Below are positions 51,997 through 60,409 of a stretch of DNA of 64,000 nucleotides, one piece after another (within the stretch, counting starts at the first letter, position 1; each line of letters opens with the position of its first letter). The notes beneath the pieces were generated by a model. That model saw only the letters and a program-made list of their open reading frames with translations. It was not told where the DNA came from and ran no database searches. The DNA comes from CAYWFF01 sp964458085 (lineage in GTDB: Bacteria > Patescibacteriota > Microgenomatia > UBA8517), in assembly GCA_964458085.1 (NCBI GenBank), contig CAYWFF010000002.1, forward strand, positions 1-64,000, written 5' to 3'. Position numbers and translations under genes: made by a program.

Positions 51997-52861
51997 TTGG
52001 TTGAAATATAAAAAAATTACTTTGGCGCTGTCTTTTGTGATGATTGTTGTTAGCACAATAAGTCTCACCCTTTGGGGGCTTCGGCTTGGTGTGGATTTTC
52101 GCGGAGGGACTATTATTGAATATGCATTTAGCAGGGAAGTGTCAACTGAAGATTTAACTAAAGTAATAACCGAAACAGGTTTAGATGTAGCTTCAATTCA
52201 GAAAACAAGCGACAATACTTATCTTTTACGTTTTCCGCCGTTTAGCGGAGAAGAAAAAGAAACAGTCAGAGGAGCCGTGGAAAGCTATGCTGGGGAGCTG
52301 GAAGAACGCCGATTTGAAACAGTAGGACCTTCCATTGGTCCGGAACTTATTAAAAAAACCGTTTATGCGATAGCATTTGCAACTGGTGCAATACTTCTCT
52401 GGATTGCTTATCAATTTAAAAGTATTAAATACGGCACTTCCGCAATTCTTGCAATGCTCCATGACACATTTATTTTAGTCGGCGTTTATTCTTTACTTGG
52501 TCACTTAATGCAAGTAGAAATAGACTTTTTATTTGTTACAGCGTTGCTGACTATACTTTCCTTTTCTGTACACGATACCATTGTTGTGTATGATCGGGTT
52601 CGTGAAACCCAGAAAAAAGAAGGCGGAGATATTTCCATTTTGGCCAACCGGGCAATTACAGAAACCATGGTTCGGTCATTAAATAATTCCTTTACTATTA
52701 TATTTATGTTGGTTGCTTTGGTACTTCTGGGGGGTACAACTGTGCAGTGGTTTGCACTAGCTCTGTTAGTGGGAACGGTTTTAGGAACTTACTCTTCACC
52801 TTTTGTGGCTGTCCCATTTTTAGTTATGTGGTCGCAGTTTGAAAACAAAAAAAATAAATGA
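51989..52861 (+). CDS. secF: Protein translocase subunit SecF
   Basis: 290 residues. D1 motif LGVDFRGGTIIEY, VGPSIGPELIKK before helix 2, and SVHDTIVVYDRVRE in the RND bundle. Pairs with SecD. ATG 51989 lies in the secD end; stop overlaps the nuclease gene start (ATGA). Confidence 0.95.
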   Translation: MIDWLKYKKITLALSFVMIVVSTISLTLWGLRLGVDFRGGTIIEYAFSREVSTEDLTKVITETGLDVASIQKTSDNTYLLRFPPFSGEEKETVRGAVESYAGELEERRFETVGPSIGPELIKKTVYAIAFATGAILLWIAYQFKSIKYGTSAILAMLHDTFILVGVYSLLGHLMQVEIDFLFVTALLTILSFSVHDTIVVYDRVRETQKKEGGDISILANRAITETMVRSLNNSFTIIFMLVALVLLGGTTVQWFALALLVGTVLGTYSSPFVAVPFLVMWSQFENKKNK

Positions 52862-53415
52862 AGAAAAAAACTGCCTTTTTTGCAATTGCTTCACAAGTAC
52901 TTATTCTTGCTTTTTTTGTTCTGACACAAACTTTTACCAGTATTTCACCAGAAATATTGGAACCATTTATCACTCCTTTTTTTCCTACAGGGGAGACTTT
53001 GGGAAGTAGTAATGAGGATTCTTTGGTGGTAAGTAAAGTAATCGATGGCGATACAATAGAACTATTAAACGGTCAAAAGGTGCGCTATATTGGCATTGAT
53101 ACTCCTGAAACCAATAGCCCGCAAAAGAAAAATGAGTGTTTCGCTAGTGAAGCAAAAAATAAAAACAGGGAATTGGTAGAAGATAAATTTGTCAGGCTGG
53201 AGAAAGACGTCTCAGAAACCGATCGCTACGGAAGACTTTTGCGCTATGTTTATATTGATGATGTGATGGTAAATGAAGTCTTAGTTTCCGAAGGATATGC
53301 TGTTTCTGCAACTTTTCCTCCGGACGTTAAGTATCAGGAAAAATTCCGTTTAGCAGAGCAGCAAGCAAGGAAAGAAAACAAGGGACTATGGAGTACCTGC
53401 AGTGTTTTAGAGTGA
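52858..53415 (+). CDS. Secreted thermonuclease-like (SNase) protein
   Basis: 185 residues. N-terminal hydrophobic signal or anchor (IASQVLILAFFVLTQTF), then the SNase fold: KVIDGDTIELLNGQKVRYIGIDTPET with the metal-binding Asp, ETDRYGRLLRYVY with catalytic Arg, and EGYA. Extracellular DNA/RNA degradation would supply nucleotides to an organism with little synthesis of its own (inference). Converges on the CCA transferase gene with a 9-bp overlap. Confidence 0.88.
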   Translation: MKKKTAFFAIASQVLILAFFVLTQTFTSISPEILEPFITPFFPTGETLGSSNEDSLVVSKVIDGDTIELLNGQKVRYIGIDTPETNSPQKKNECFASEAKNKNRELVEDKFVRLEKDVSETDRYGRLLRYVYIDDVMVNEVLVSEGYAVSATFPPDVKYQEKFRLAEQQARKENKGLWSTCSVLE

Positions 53416-54780
53416 AATTTCTTTAAGCCTTCTAAGTAACTCTTGTCGTTTATTTTCAATCTTTTTTGCAACTACTTCATCAAATAATTCATTTAATAAT
53501 TCTCCAACCTTTGGCCCGGGGGAAAGTTTTAGCTCTTTCATCACCTCATGTCCTGTGATTTTTAAGTCATGTACGGTAAAAGGCTGCTTTTGCACTTCAG
53601 TTAAGCGTTCTTTAAATTCATCCAATCTCCATGAAGTTTCTGAAGCTCCGCCACCCAGTCTGTCACCTACCCTTAGGTCAAGCATGTCAGCTAAATTTTC
53701 TTTGCCTACATTTCGGATAAAGCGCCTGATCGCGGAGTCGGTCTGCCGCTCATCAACTGTAAATTGATGAAAGCGAACAAGAGTAACTAATTTTTCCTTT
53801 TGTTTATTGGAAAGCCTTAATCGATCTGCAATTCTTCTGGCAATTTTGGTACTAACCATTTCATGGTTATAAAAAGTTATTACACCGCTTTCCAGTTTTT
53901 TATAAGTCAGGGGTTTGCCGATATCATGTATCAGACATGCAAATCTGACTATTGGGTTGGTTGCGGGACAAAACTTTAAAGAAAGTAAACTGTGAGTTCC
54001 AACATCGTGAATATGATGTCTGCCGGGAGACTTTTGATCAACGCCGAATGTTTTTTCAAGTTCCGGTAATATTTCCTGCATCAAATGGCTTTCCCGGAAA
54101 AGAAGCATGCCTTCATAAGGATGGGCTGAAGCAAGAGTTTTTAGAAGTTCGTCCCGAACACGTTCTTTTGCAATTTTATGGATGAGCGCAGCATTTGTCT
54201 GAATCGCTTCAAGAGTTTCTGGCTCTATAACAAAGTCAAGCTCTGCAGCAATTCTAATTGCCCGCATCATACGGAGAGCATCTTCTTGGAATCTCTCCTG
54301 CGGGTCTCCTACTGCTCTTATTAATTTTTTTTCCAGATCCTTTTGACCTTCATATAAATCAATAAGTTCGAATTCGTATATTTTATCCTGCGGTTTTAGG
54401 GCCATCGCGTTTATTGTAAAGTCGCGCCTTTTCAGGTCTTCTGCCAAAGTTTTCCCCCAAGAAATTTCATCCGGTCTCCTGGAGTCGGAATAACCGTGTT
54501 CAGTTCGAAAAGTTGTAATTTCGAATGGCCTACCGCTTTCACTTGCTATGCCAACTGTTCCGTAGGCATTGTCATAAAATGCCTCAGGAAACAACTTCAC
54601 CAATTCCTCAGGAGTTGCGTTTGATGTCAGGTCCCAATCATACACATCTTTTTTCAGAATAACATCTCTTACTGCACCGCCTACAATATAAATTTCAAAT
54701 CCAGCCTTCTGAACTTTTTCAATAATTGTATTTACTTCCACCGGAACATTTACTTTCATTCTGGGTTTATTATACTTCAT
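53407..54780 (-). CDS. CCA-adding tRNA nucleotidyltransferase / poly(A) polymerase
   Basis: 457 residues. Class II nucleotidyltransferase head with IYIVGGAVRDVILKK and metal ligands in YDWDLTS, ITTFRTE and RRDFTINAMA, neck region LRMMRAIRIAAEL, then an HD domain (LIHDIGKP, HDVGTHSLLSL). Adds or repairs CCA at tRNA 3' ends. ATG 54780 or 54759 (internal Met) could be the start. Confidence 0.9.
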   Translation of the reverse strand: MKYNKPRMKVNVPVEVNTIIEKVQKAGFEIYIVGGAVRDVILKKDVYDWDLTSNATPEELVKLFPEAFYDNAYGTVGIASESGRPFEITTFRTEHGYSDSRRPDEISWGKTLAEDLKRRDFTINAMALKPQDKIYEFELIDLYEGQKDLEKKLIRAVGDPQERFQEDALRMMRAIRIAAELDFVIEPETLEAIQTNAALIHKIAKERVRDELLKTLASAHPYEGMLLFRESHLMQEILPELEKTFGVDQKSPGRHHIHDVGTHSLLSLKFCPATNPIVRFACLIHDIGKPLTYKKLESGVITFYNHEMVSTKIARRIADRLRLSNKQKEKLVTLVRFHQFTVDERQTDSAIRRFIRNVGKENLADMLDLRVGDRLGGGASETSWRLDEFKERLTEVQKQPFTVHDLKITGHEVMKELKLSPGPKVGELLNELFDEVVAKKIENKRQELLRRLKEISL

Positions 54781-54801
54781 TAAGAGAATGAAAGGATAAT
54801 T

Positions 54802-56499
54802 ATGAAAAAACCTAAATTAGAAACTGTCAGTGGTGCCAAATGGGAGATGGTGTCAAAAAAAACACCTGAGTCCGAAGAACAAATTTTAAAAATACTGCTT
54901 GCAAACCGCGGTCTTACCACCAAGAAAGCTCAAGAAGATTTTTTTAATCCGCCTCACCCGAATGATCTCACTTTAGAGGATGTTGAATTAAAAAGTGAGT
55001 CTATAAAAAAAGCGATAAAAAGAATAAGGGTGGCACTACAAAATAAGGAAAAGGTGATAGTTTTCGGGGATTATGATGCTGACGGCATTACCGCTTCAGG
55101 AGTTTTATGGGAAACACTTTACTCTTTAGGTTTATCAGTAAAGCCATATTTACCCGACAGGTTTACTGAAGGCTATGGCATAAAATCTGATGCCATAAAA
55201 AAGCTCAAAGATAGCGAAGATATTTCACTTATTATTACAGTAGACAACGGCATTGTAGCTCATGAAGCGATTGCGGAAGCTCAAAGTTTAGGCATAGATG
55301 TAATTATTACAGATCATCACCAGCCTGCGGAAATTTACCCTGAAGCTTACGCAGTTATTCATTCAACTGCCATAGGCGGTGCAGCAGTTGCCTGGTTTTT
55401 TGCCAGAGAAATACGCCGTGTTTTAAAAATTTCTGATGATAAACTTCCTTTTGGTGATGCATTGGAGCTTGCAGCTATAGGAACAATTGCTGACCAAATT
55501 CCTTTAATTGGTCCTAATCGCTCTATAGTAAAACATGGACTAACTGCGATTAATAAAAGTAAAAGAGTGGGTCTGCAACATATATTTACTGAATCACAAT
55601 TAACCTCAGGAGCAATTACCTGCTATGACATTGGTTTTATTGTGGCTCCACGAATTAATGCTATGGGTAGATTGGAACACGGTATGGATTCACTGCGACT
55701 TTTATGTACTCCTGATCCTAAACGAGCAAGACAATTATCTTTAGTTTTAGGAAAAACAAATAAAGAACGTCAAATGGTGGTTGAAAAGGTTTTAACGGAA
55801 GCAAAAATCATTGCCGGTAAAACAGATTGGTCCGGTGGAGTAATAGTTGTTGCGCACGAGTCTTTTCATGAAGGTGTAATAGGGCTTGCTGCAGGTAAGC
55901 TTGTTGAAAATTACCACCTTCCTGCAATCGTTTTATCAAAAGGCGATACCCTCTCCAAAGCATCTGCACGATCAATTACCGGTTTTAATATAATTGACGC
56001 AATTCGAGCAACAGGGGATTTAATTGTCGGAGGCGGAGGTCATCCTATGGCCGCTGGTTTTACAATTGAAACAGCCAAAATCGACACTTTCATTGCAAAA
56101 TTAAATGAGATAGCCAAGCAACTCCTCACGGCCGATATTCTTACAAAGCGCAAAAAAATTGACCTTGCCATACCTTTTTCTGCAATTACAGATTCATTAG
56201 TTTCTAAACTTAACGAATTCGAACCGGTTGGTTTGGGCAATCCAACGCCAACTTTTGTAACTGACAATGTCGGAGTTTTGGATATAAGATCTGTTGGCCG
56301 GGAAAATAAACATTTAAAATTAAAACTTATACATGGTGAAACTCTAGTTGATGCAATCGGTTTTAATTTGGGTTCAGTATTTCCCAAAATTACACCAGAA
56401 ACCAAACTTTCAGTTGTATATTCTGTTGAAGAAAATGTATGGAACGGCAACGTTAATTTACAACTGAAAATCCGTGATATTGGTTTTCAGGCTAAATAG
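54802..56499 (+). CDS. recJ: Single-stranded-DNA exonuclease RecJ
   Basis: 565 residues. DHH phosphoesterase motifs VIVFGDYDADGITASG (motif I), IITVDNG, IITDHHQP (DHH), then DHHA1 with GGGGHPMAAGFTI and a C-terminal OB-like domain. 5'-3' exonuclease in recombination and mismatch repair. Weak ribosome site AAAGG 8 nt before ATG. Divergent from the CCA transferase gene. Confidence 0.94.
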   Translation: MKKPKLETVSGAKWEMVSKKTPESEEQILKILLANRGLTTKKAQEDFFNPPHPNDLTLEDVELKSESIKKAIKRIRVALQNKEKVIVFGDYDADGITASGVLWETLYSLGLSVKPYLPDRFTEGYGIKSDAIKKLKDSEDISLIITVDNGIVAHEAIAEAQSLGIDVIITDHHQPAEIYPEAYAVIHSTAIGGAAVAWFFAREIRRVLKISDDKLPFGDALELAAIGTIADQIPLIGPNRSIVKHGLTAINKSKRVGLQHIFTESQLTSGAITCYDIGFIVAPRINAMGRLEHGMDSLRLLCTPDPKRARQLSLVLGKTNKERQMVVEKVLTEAKIIAGKTDWSGGVIVVAHESFHEGVIGLAAGKLVENYHLPAIVLSKGDTLSKASARSITGFNIIDAIRATGDLIVGGGGHPMAAGFTIETAKIDTFIAKLNEIAKQLLTADILTKRKKIDLAIPFSAITDSLVSKLNEFEPVGLGNPTPTFVTDNVGVLDIRSVGRENKHLKLKLIHGETLVDAIGFNLGSVFPKITPETKLSVVYSVEENVWNGNVNLQLKIRDIGFQAK

Positions 56500-56512
56500 T
56501 TTATAATTGCTC

Positions 56513-56546
56513 AAGTAAATTCTGATCGTAAGATCGTAATTTGCTT
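56513..56546 (+). repeat. Long hairpin with GTAA loop between recJ and rel
   Basis: AAGTAAATT (56513-56521) pairs with AATTTGCTT (56538-56546), then after one mismatch TGATC pairs with GATCG, closed by a GTAA tetraloop. No T-run. It ends at the -10 box (TATACT, 56546-56551) of rel, which is 12 nt from ATG 56564. Could be a processing or protein-binding site. Confidence 0.45.
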
Positions 56547-56563
56547 ATACTTCTTGAACCCTA

Positions 56564-58057
56564 ATGAAACATTTGACAACCATTGATAAACAGTACAGTG
56601 AATTAGTGGCAACACTTAAAAGTTACCAGGACACTCCTGAACTTCCACAGGTTGAAAAGGCGTGGCAGTTTGCGAAAAGAGTTCATGGCGGTCAAATGCG
56701 TAAAACAGGTGACCCTTACACCACTCATCTTTTATCAACAGCTCAGGAGTTAACAAACTGGAAACTTGATACGGCGTCAGTCATTGCGGGTCTTTTGCAT
56801 GACACCATTGAAGATGCAGGAGTTACTTTTGAAGAATTAGCTAAAGAATTCGGCGAAGAAGTTGCAACTCTAGTTATAGGAGTAACCAAAGTATCCGCAT
56901 TAAGACTGCGGGGAAGCAGATCTCAGGACTTTGTAGAAAACTTACGCAAAATGTTTTTAGCGATGGCGAAGGACTTACGTGTAGTACTGGTAAAGCTGGC
57001 AGACAGGCACCACAATGTCTCAACACTATATGCATTGCCTTCAGATAAGCAAAAAAAGATTGCGGTTGAAACTTTAGAAGTATATGCACCGCTTGCGGAA
57101 AGGCTTGGGATGGGGCAAGTAAAAAGTAAATTGGAAGAATTGGCATTTCCTTATGCGTTCCCCAGATCGTACAAAAGAGTAAAAAAGGGCTCGGCATCAT
57201 ACTACAAAGAAGCTGCGAAACGGATTAAAAAAATGAAAACCACTCTTCTGCGCTCAATTGCTGAGGAAGGAATAAGAGTGACTGTTCAGGCAAGACAAAA
57301 GAATTTATATTCCCTGTGGGGAAAATTAAAAAGACCCAATATCAATTGGGACTTTGAAAAAGTTCACGACATAATCGCGTTAAGGATACTGACAAATTCT
57401 GTAGCTGAATGTTATGTTGCTTTGGGAATTGTTCATAGTACCTATAAACCGGTACCCAAACTGGGGATTTCTGATTTTATAGCTCAACCCAAACCCAACG
57501 GTTATCAGTCAATTCACACCAGAGTATTCGGACCAAACGGCAAAATGGCAGAAGTGCAAATCAGAACTTTTGAAATGCATGATCAGGCCGAACACGGAGT
57601 GGCAGCCCACTGGGCATATAGTGATGCCAAGACAAAAGGTGTTTCAGACAGCCATTTAGAAAAAGGGAAAGTCCAGGCAACTAAATCAAAGCTTAACTGG
57701 ATTAAAGAATTAGCCTCTTGGCAGCGGGAAATTTCTGACTCCAAAGAATTTATGGAGGCAGTCAAATTCGACGCTTTGAAAGAAAGGAATTTTATTTTTT
57801 CACCCAATGGCGATGTGTTTGATCTCCCCACTGGCGCAACCCCTGTGGACTTTGCATATGCAGTCCATACTGATTTGGGGAATTTTATACAAGCTGCAAA
57901 AGTGAACGGCCGGATGGTTCCTTTGAATTATCAACTTAAAAGCGGGGACGTGGTTGAGATTTTAAAAACTAAAAATCCCAAAAAACCTTCCAGAGATTGG
58001 CTGAAGTTTGTTTCCACAAATAGTGCTAAAAGTAAAATTAAAAAGGATTTAAGTTAA
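56564..58057 (+). CDS. Bifunctional (p)ppGpp synthetase/hydrolase, short form
   Basis: 497 residues. HD hydrolase domain (AGLLHDTIEDAG, ADRHHNVSTL), RelA/SpoT synthetase domain (KVHDIIALRILT, KPNGYQSIHTRV), then TGS (IFSPNGDVFDLPTGATPVDFAYAVHT). The family's helical, zinc-finger and ACT regulatory domains are missing; the protein ends ~40 residues after TGS. Hydrolase motifs look intact, so both activities are likely. Confidence 0.92.
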   Translation: MKHLTTIDKQYSELVATLKSYQDTPELPQVEKAWQFAKRVHGGQMRKTGDPYTTHLLSTAQELTNWKLDTASVIAGLLHDTIEDAGVTFEELAKEFGEEVATLVIGVTKVSALRLRGSRSQDFVENLRKMFLAMAKDLRVVLVKLADRHHNVSTLYALPSDKQKKIAVETLEVYAPLAERLGMGQVKSKLEELAFPYAFPRSYKRVKKGSASYYKEAAKRIKKMKTTLLRSIAEEGIRVTVQARQKNLYSLWGKLKRPNINWDFEKVHDIIALRILTNSVAECYVALGIVHSTYKPVPKLGISDFIAQPKPNGYQSIHTRVFGPNGKMAEVQIRTFEMHDQAEHGVAAHWAYSDAKTKGVSDSHLEKGKVQATKSKLNWIKELASWQREISDSKEFMEAVKFDALKERNFIFSPNGDVFDLPTGATPVDFAYAVHTDLGNFIQAAKVNGRMVPLNYQLKSGDVVEILKTKNPKKPSRDWLKFVSTNSAKSKIKKDLS

Positions 58058-58060
58058 TAT

Positions 58061-58492
58061 TTAAAACCAAGAAATTGTAACACCATTAATGTCTGTATCT
58101 ATGTAGCTTTGCTGACCAGTTAAAAGTCGAGAGGCAATGTTGGCGACACCTTCATCGGCCAACTTTACAATATTTAATTGAGCCGCCAGATCTGCTGTTT
58201 TAAGGCCATTTAAAGTATGAGTAGCACCTGTATCTGGTAAAAACTTATGTTTTAAATCATTACATATACGAGTGAGTTTTCGTGCTGCGTAATTTTTTTG
58301 TAGAAGATCCGCATTCGGATCGTTGAGTATCTCTATAGTTGTTTCTTTCTTTAGTTCCCATTTTTCAACATCAACTTCATCTAAACCGTTTTTTAATAAA
58401 ACCATAGGTGCATCAAATATTACACCAGCGACTTTTCCTAGATCGGAATAGGAAATTCTTGTTACGTGATTAAAGCTTTCTTTTCTTTCCAT
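58061..58492 (-). CDS. Unknown protein under attenuator control
   Basis: 143 residues, not recognised. Mostly helical and soluble by inspection (LGKVAGVIFDAPMVLLKNGL, DLLQKNYAARKLTRICND), no signal peptide or membrane segment, ends TDINGVTISWF. Converges on rel with a 3-nt gap. Its transcript begins near 58644 and must pass an intrinsic terminator (58511-58546) about 20 nt before the ATG. The leader also encodes a 23-residue peptide, so expression is probably conditional. Confidence 0.7.
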   Translation of the reverse strand: MERKESFNHVTRISYSDLGKVAGVIFDAPMVLLKNGLDEVDVEKWELKKETTIEILNDPNADLLQKNYAARKLTRICNDLKHKFLPDTGATHTLNGLKTADLAAQLNIVKLADEGVANIASRLLTGQQSYIDTDINGVTISWF

Positions 58493-58510
58493 TATTTAAA
58501 AAATAAACAA

Positions 58511-58546
58511 TAAAAAAAACCTCCTGTTTTCTTTAGGAGGTTTAGG
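58511..58546 (-). terminator. Leader terminator with competing antiterminator
   Basis: Read on the minus strand: AAACCTCC (58543-58536), 11-nt loop, GGAGGTTT (58524-58517), then a run of T to 58512. The 5' arm extended to CTAAACCTCC is a perfect 10-nt complement of GGAGGTTTAG at 58584-58575, inside the leader ORF, so terminator and antiterminator exclude each other. Confidence 0.8.
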
Positions 58547-58566
58547 TTTTAAATATTAATTTACTA

Positions 58567-58638
58567 TTACACCACTAAACCTCCAGTCCGCATCTTGCGG
58601 ATTTGAAGGAAAGTATAAATGGTGTGCCACAAATTCAT
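58567..58638 (-). CDS. 23-residue leader peptide
   Basis: ATG 58638 to TAA 58567, product MNLWHTIYTFLQIRK then MRTGGLVV. The ATG is 12 nt after a TATAAT box, the same near-leaderless spacing as other genes here. A hairpin TCCGCA-AGA-TGCGGA lies over codons 13-17, and codons 19-22 form the antiterminator strand GGAGGTTTAG. A ribosome reaching the stop would cover that strand and favour the terminator; a ribosome stalled early would free it. What makes it stall is unknown; there is no run of one amino acid. Confidence 0.6.
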   Translation of the reverse strand: MNLWHTIYTFLQIRKMRTGGLVV

Positions 58639-58650
58639 AATAATGGAGGT

Positions 58651-58679
58651 ATTATACACATGTTAAATCCTCTTTACAA
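58651..58679 (-). promoter_or_regulatory. Minus-strand promoter of the attenuated gene
   Basis: On the minus strand TTGTAA (58679-58674), 17 nt, TATAAT (58656-58651). Transcription start expected near 58644. Back to back with the aspS promoter, whose -35 box begins 9 bp away. Confidence 0.75.
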
Positions 58680-58687
58680 GTGTAGCG

Positions 58688-58716
58688 TTGACTTTATAAA
58701 TTCTTACAACTATAAT
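58688..58716 (+). promoter_or_regulatory. Promoter of the aspS T-box leader
   Basis: TTGACT (58688-58693), 17 nt, TATAAT (58711-58716). Start expected near 58723, giving a leader of ~235 nt before ATG 58958. Confidence 0.8.
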
Positions 58717-58722
58717 CCAACC

Positions 58723-58925
58723 AAAGCGAAATTAGGTTAACTGACTTTAACCGAATCTTTCCAGAAAAGAGCGCTGAGAGAAGAAACCCTTTTTAAATGG
58801 GTATTAGACCTCTCCGGGAAATGCCCGTTACAGCTAAATTAAGTTACTTGCATTTTTATACAAGTATAAAGTAAGGTGGCACCACGACCCGTTCGTCCTT
58901 ACATAAAGGAAGAGCGGTTTTTTGT
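58723..58925 (+). promoter_or_regulatory. T-box riboswitch of aspS
   Basis: Binds uncharged tRNA-Asp and lets transcription continue. T-box AAGGTGGCACCACG at 58873-58886. Antiterminator: GTAAGG with CCTTAC (58897-58902) and ACGA with TCGT. Terminator: CCGTTCGTCCTT (58889-58900) with AAGGAAGAGCGG (58906-58917) then six T. The variable base in TGGN is C, which pairs with discriminator G of tRNA-Asp. Stem CCGGG-CCCG followed by TTA and a TACTTG-CAAGTA stem lie before it. A short stem I (GAGAG 58776-58780 with CTCTC 58810-58814, ACCC with GGGT above) puts GAC (58807-58809) in the internal loop as specifier candidate. Confidence 0.88.
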
Positions 58926-58957
58926 GTTTAAAATGCGATACAATATATTTATGGAAA

Positions 58958-60355
58958 ATGGATAGAACATTAGTCCTAAAAACAGTTGAAAAAGTCGAAG
59001 AATTAGTTACCCTTAAAGGCTGGGTTGATACTGTCCGAGATCATGGCAAGATAACTTTCCTTGATCTAAGGGACAGAAGCGGGATTGTTCAATGTGTTGG
59101 AGCAAATTTACCGAAAATAACTCCTGAGAGCGTAGTTGAAGTCACGGGTAGAGTAGTAAACCGTCCCGAAAAACTTATTAATCCAAGTATCGAAACAGGA
59201 AAAGTTGAATTGCAAATTGAAGAATTGAAAGTTATTTCCCTTGCCCGGGAACTTCCTATTCCACTGGAAACCGATGGCTATGACATTGATGAAGCGGTAC
59301 GGTTGAAATACCGCTATTTGGACCTTAGGCGGAAACGCATGGCGAGAAACATCAGAATGAGGTCAAAAGCTGCCAAATTTGTCAGGAATTTTTTGTGGGA
59401 CCGGGACTTTGTGGAAATTGAAACTCCAATTCTTACTAAAACTACTCCTGAGGGAGCAAGAGATTTTCTCGTACCTTCCCGTTTGCAACCGGGAAATTTT
59501 TATGCTCTTCCCCAATCCCCTCAGCAGTATAAACAATTATTAATGGTTGCGGGTTATGAACGCTATTTCCAGCTAGCCAGGTGTTTCCGGGATGAAGACC
59601 CAAGAAAAGACCGAGCTTACGGTGAGTTTACTCAACTTGATATCGAAATGTCTTTTGTAACACAGGAAGATATTCTTCTGTTAACAGAGGAATTATTTTC
59701 AAAACTTGTAGAGGAACTTTTTCCTGAAAAACATATTTCTCAAACTCCCTGGCCAAGAATTTCTCATAAAGATGCGATGGCTAAATACAAAACCGATAAA
59801 CCTGATCTTCGCAAAAACAAAAACGATCCCAATGAATTGGCGTTTGCTTGGACAATTGATTTTCCGCTTTTTACGGAGCAATCAGAAGAAGATTTCTTCC
59901 ATGGTTCAGGTAGTGCCAAATGGGCTCCGTCTCACCATATGTTTACATCGCCACATCCTGATGATGTACCACTTTTGGAAACTGACCCGGGAAAAGTCCG
60001 GGGTTTGCAACACGATTTAGTTTTAAACGGATTCGAAGTCGGTGGAGGAAGCATCAGAATTCATCAAGCGGAAGTACAGCAAAAAGTATTTGACCTTATT
60101 GGTTTTTCCTCTGAACAAAAAGCCCAATTTGAACACATGCTGACTGCGTTTACATACGGAGTGCCTCCACATGGTGGAATCGCTCCCGGACTGGATAGAT
60201 TTATATTTGTTGTCTTGGGTGAACCGAGTATCAGGGAAGTAATGGCATTTCCAACCAGTGCTTCCGGACAAACCGCAGTTTTAAACGCTCCTAGTTCTGC
60301 AACTCTCGACCAGCTGAAAGAATTACATATTAGTGTCAAGACTAACAAAAAATAG
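58958..60355 (+). CDS. aspS: Aspartyl-tRNA synthetase without GAD insertion
   Basis: 465 residues instead of ~590 for bacterial AspRS. Order: OB-fold anticodon domain (LKGWVDTVRDHGKITFLDLRD), class II motif 1 (ETPILTKTTPEGARDFLVP), motif 2 (FRDEDPRKDRAYGEFTQLD), then a very short link in place of the bacterial GAD domain (after MAKYKTDKPDLR), AFAWTIDFPLF, and motif 3 (GIAPGLDRFIFV). ATG 58958 matches the family start; longer starts lie in the leader. Expression is set by the T-box upstream. Confidence 0.94.
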   Translation: MDRTLVLKTVEKVEELVTLKGWVDTVRDHGKITFLDLRDRSGIVQCVGANLPKITPESVVEVTGRVVNRPEKLINPSIETGKVELQIEELKVISLARELPIPLETDGYDIDEAVRLKYRYLDLRRKRMARNIRMRSKAAKFVRNFLWDRDFVEIETPILTKTTPEGARDFLVPSRLQPGNFYALPQSPQQYKQLLMVAGYERYFQLARCFRDEDPRKDRAYGEFTQLDIEMSFVTQEDILLLTEELFSKLVEELFPEKHISQTPWPRISHKDAMAKYKTDKPDLRKNKNDPNELAFAWTIDFPLFTEQSEEDFFHGSGSAKWAPSHHMFTSPHPDDVPLLETDPGKVRGLQHDLVLNGFEVGGGSIRIHQAEVQQKVFDLIGFSSEQKAQFEHMLTAFTYGVPPHGGIAPGLDRFIFVVLGEPSIREVMAFPTSASGQTAVLNAPSSATLDQLKELHISVKTNKK

Positions 60356-60409
60356 TTTGATACTTAAATTATTTACAGGGCTGTAGTATCCTAATCCGTA
60401 GTTACCCTC

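Noticed and set aside
58567..58638. Leader peptide Arg-Lys-Met-Arg as proof of a macrolide-stalling (+x+) attenuator
   Set aside because: The motif is short and common, and a ribosome stalled there would itself cover the antiterminator strand. The regulated gene is not a known resistance gene.
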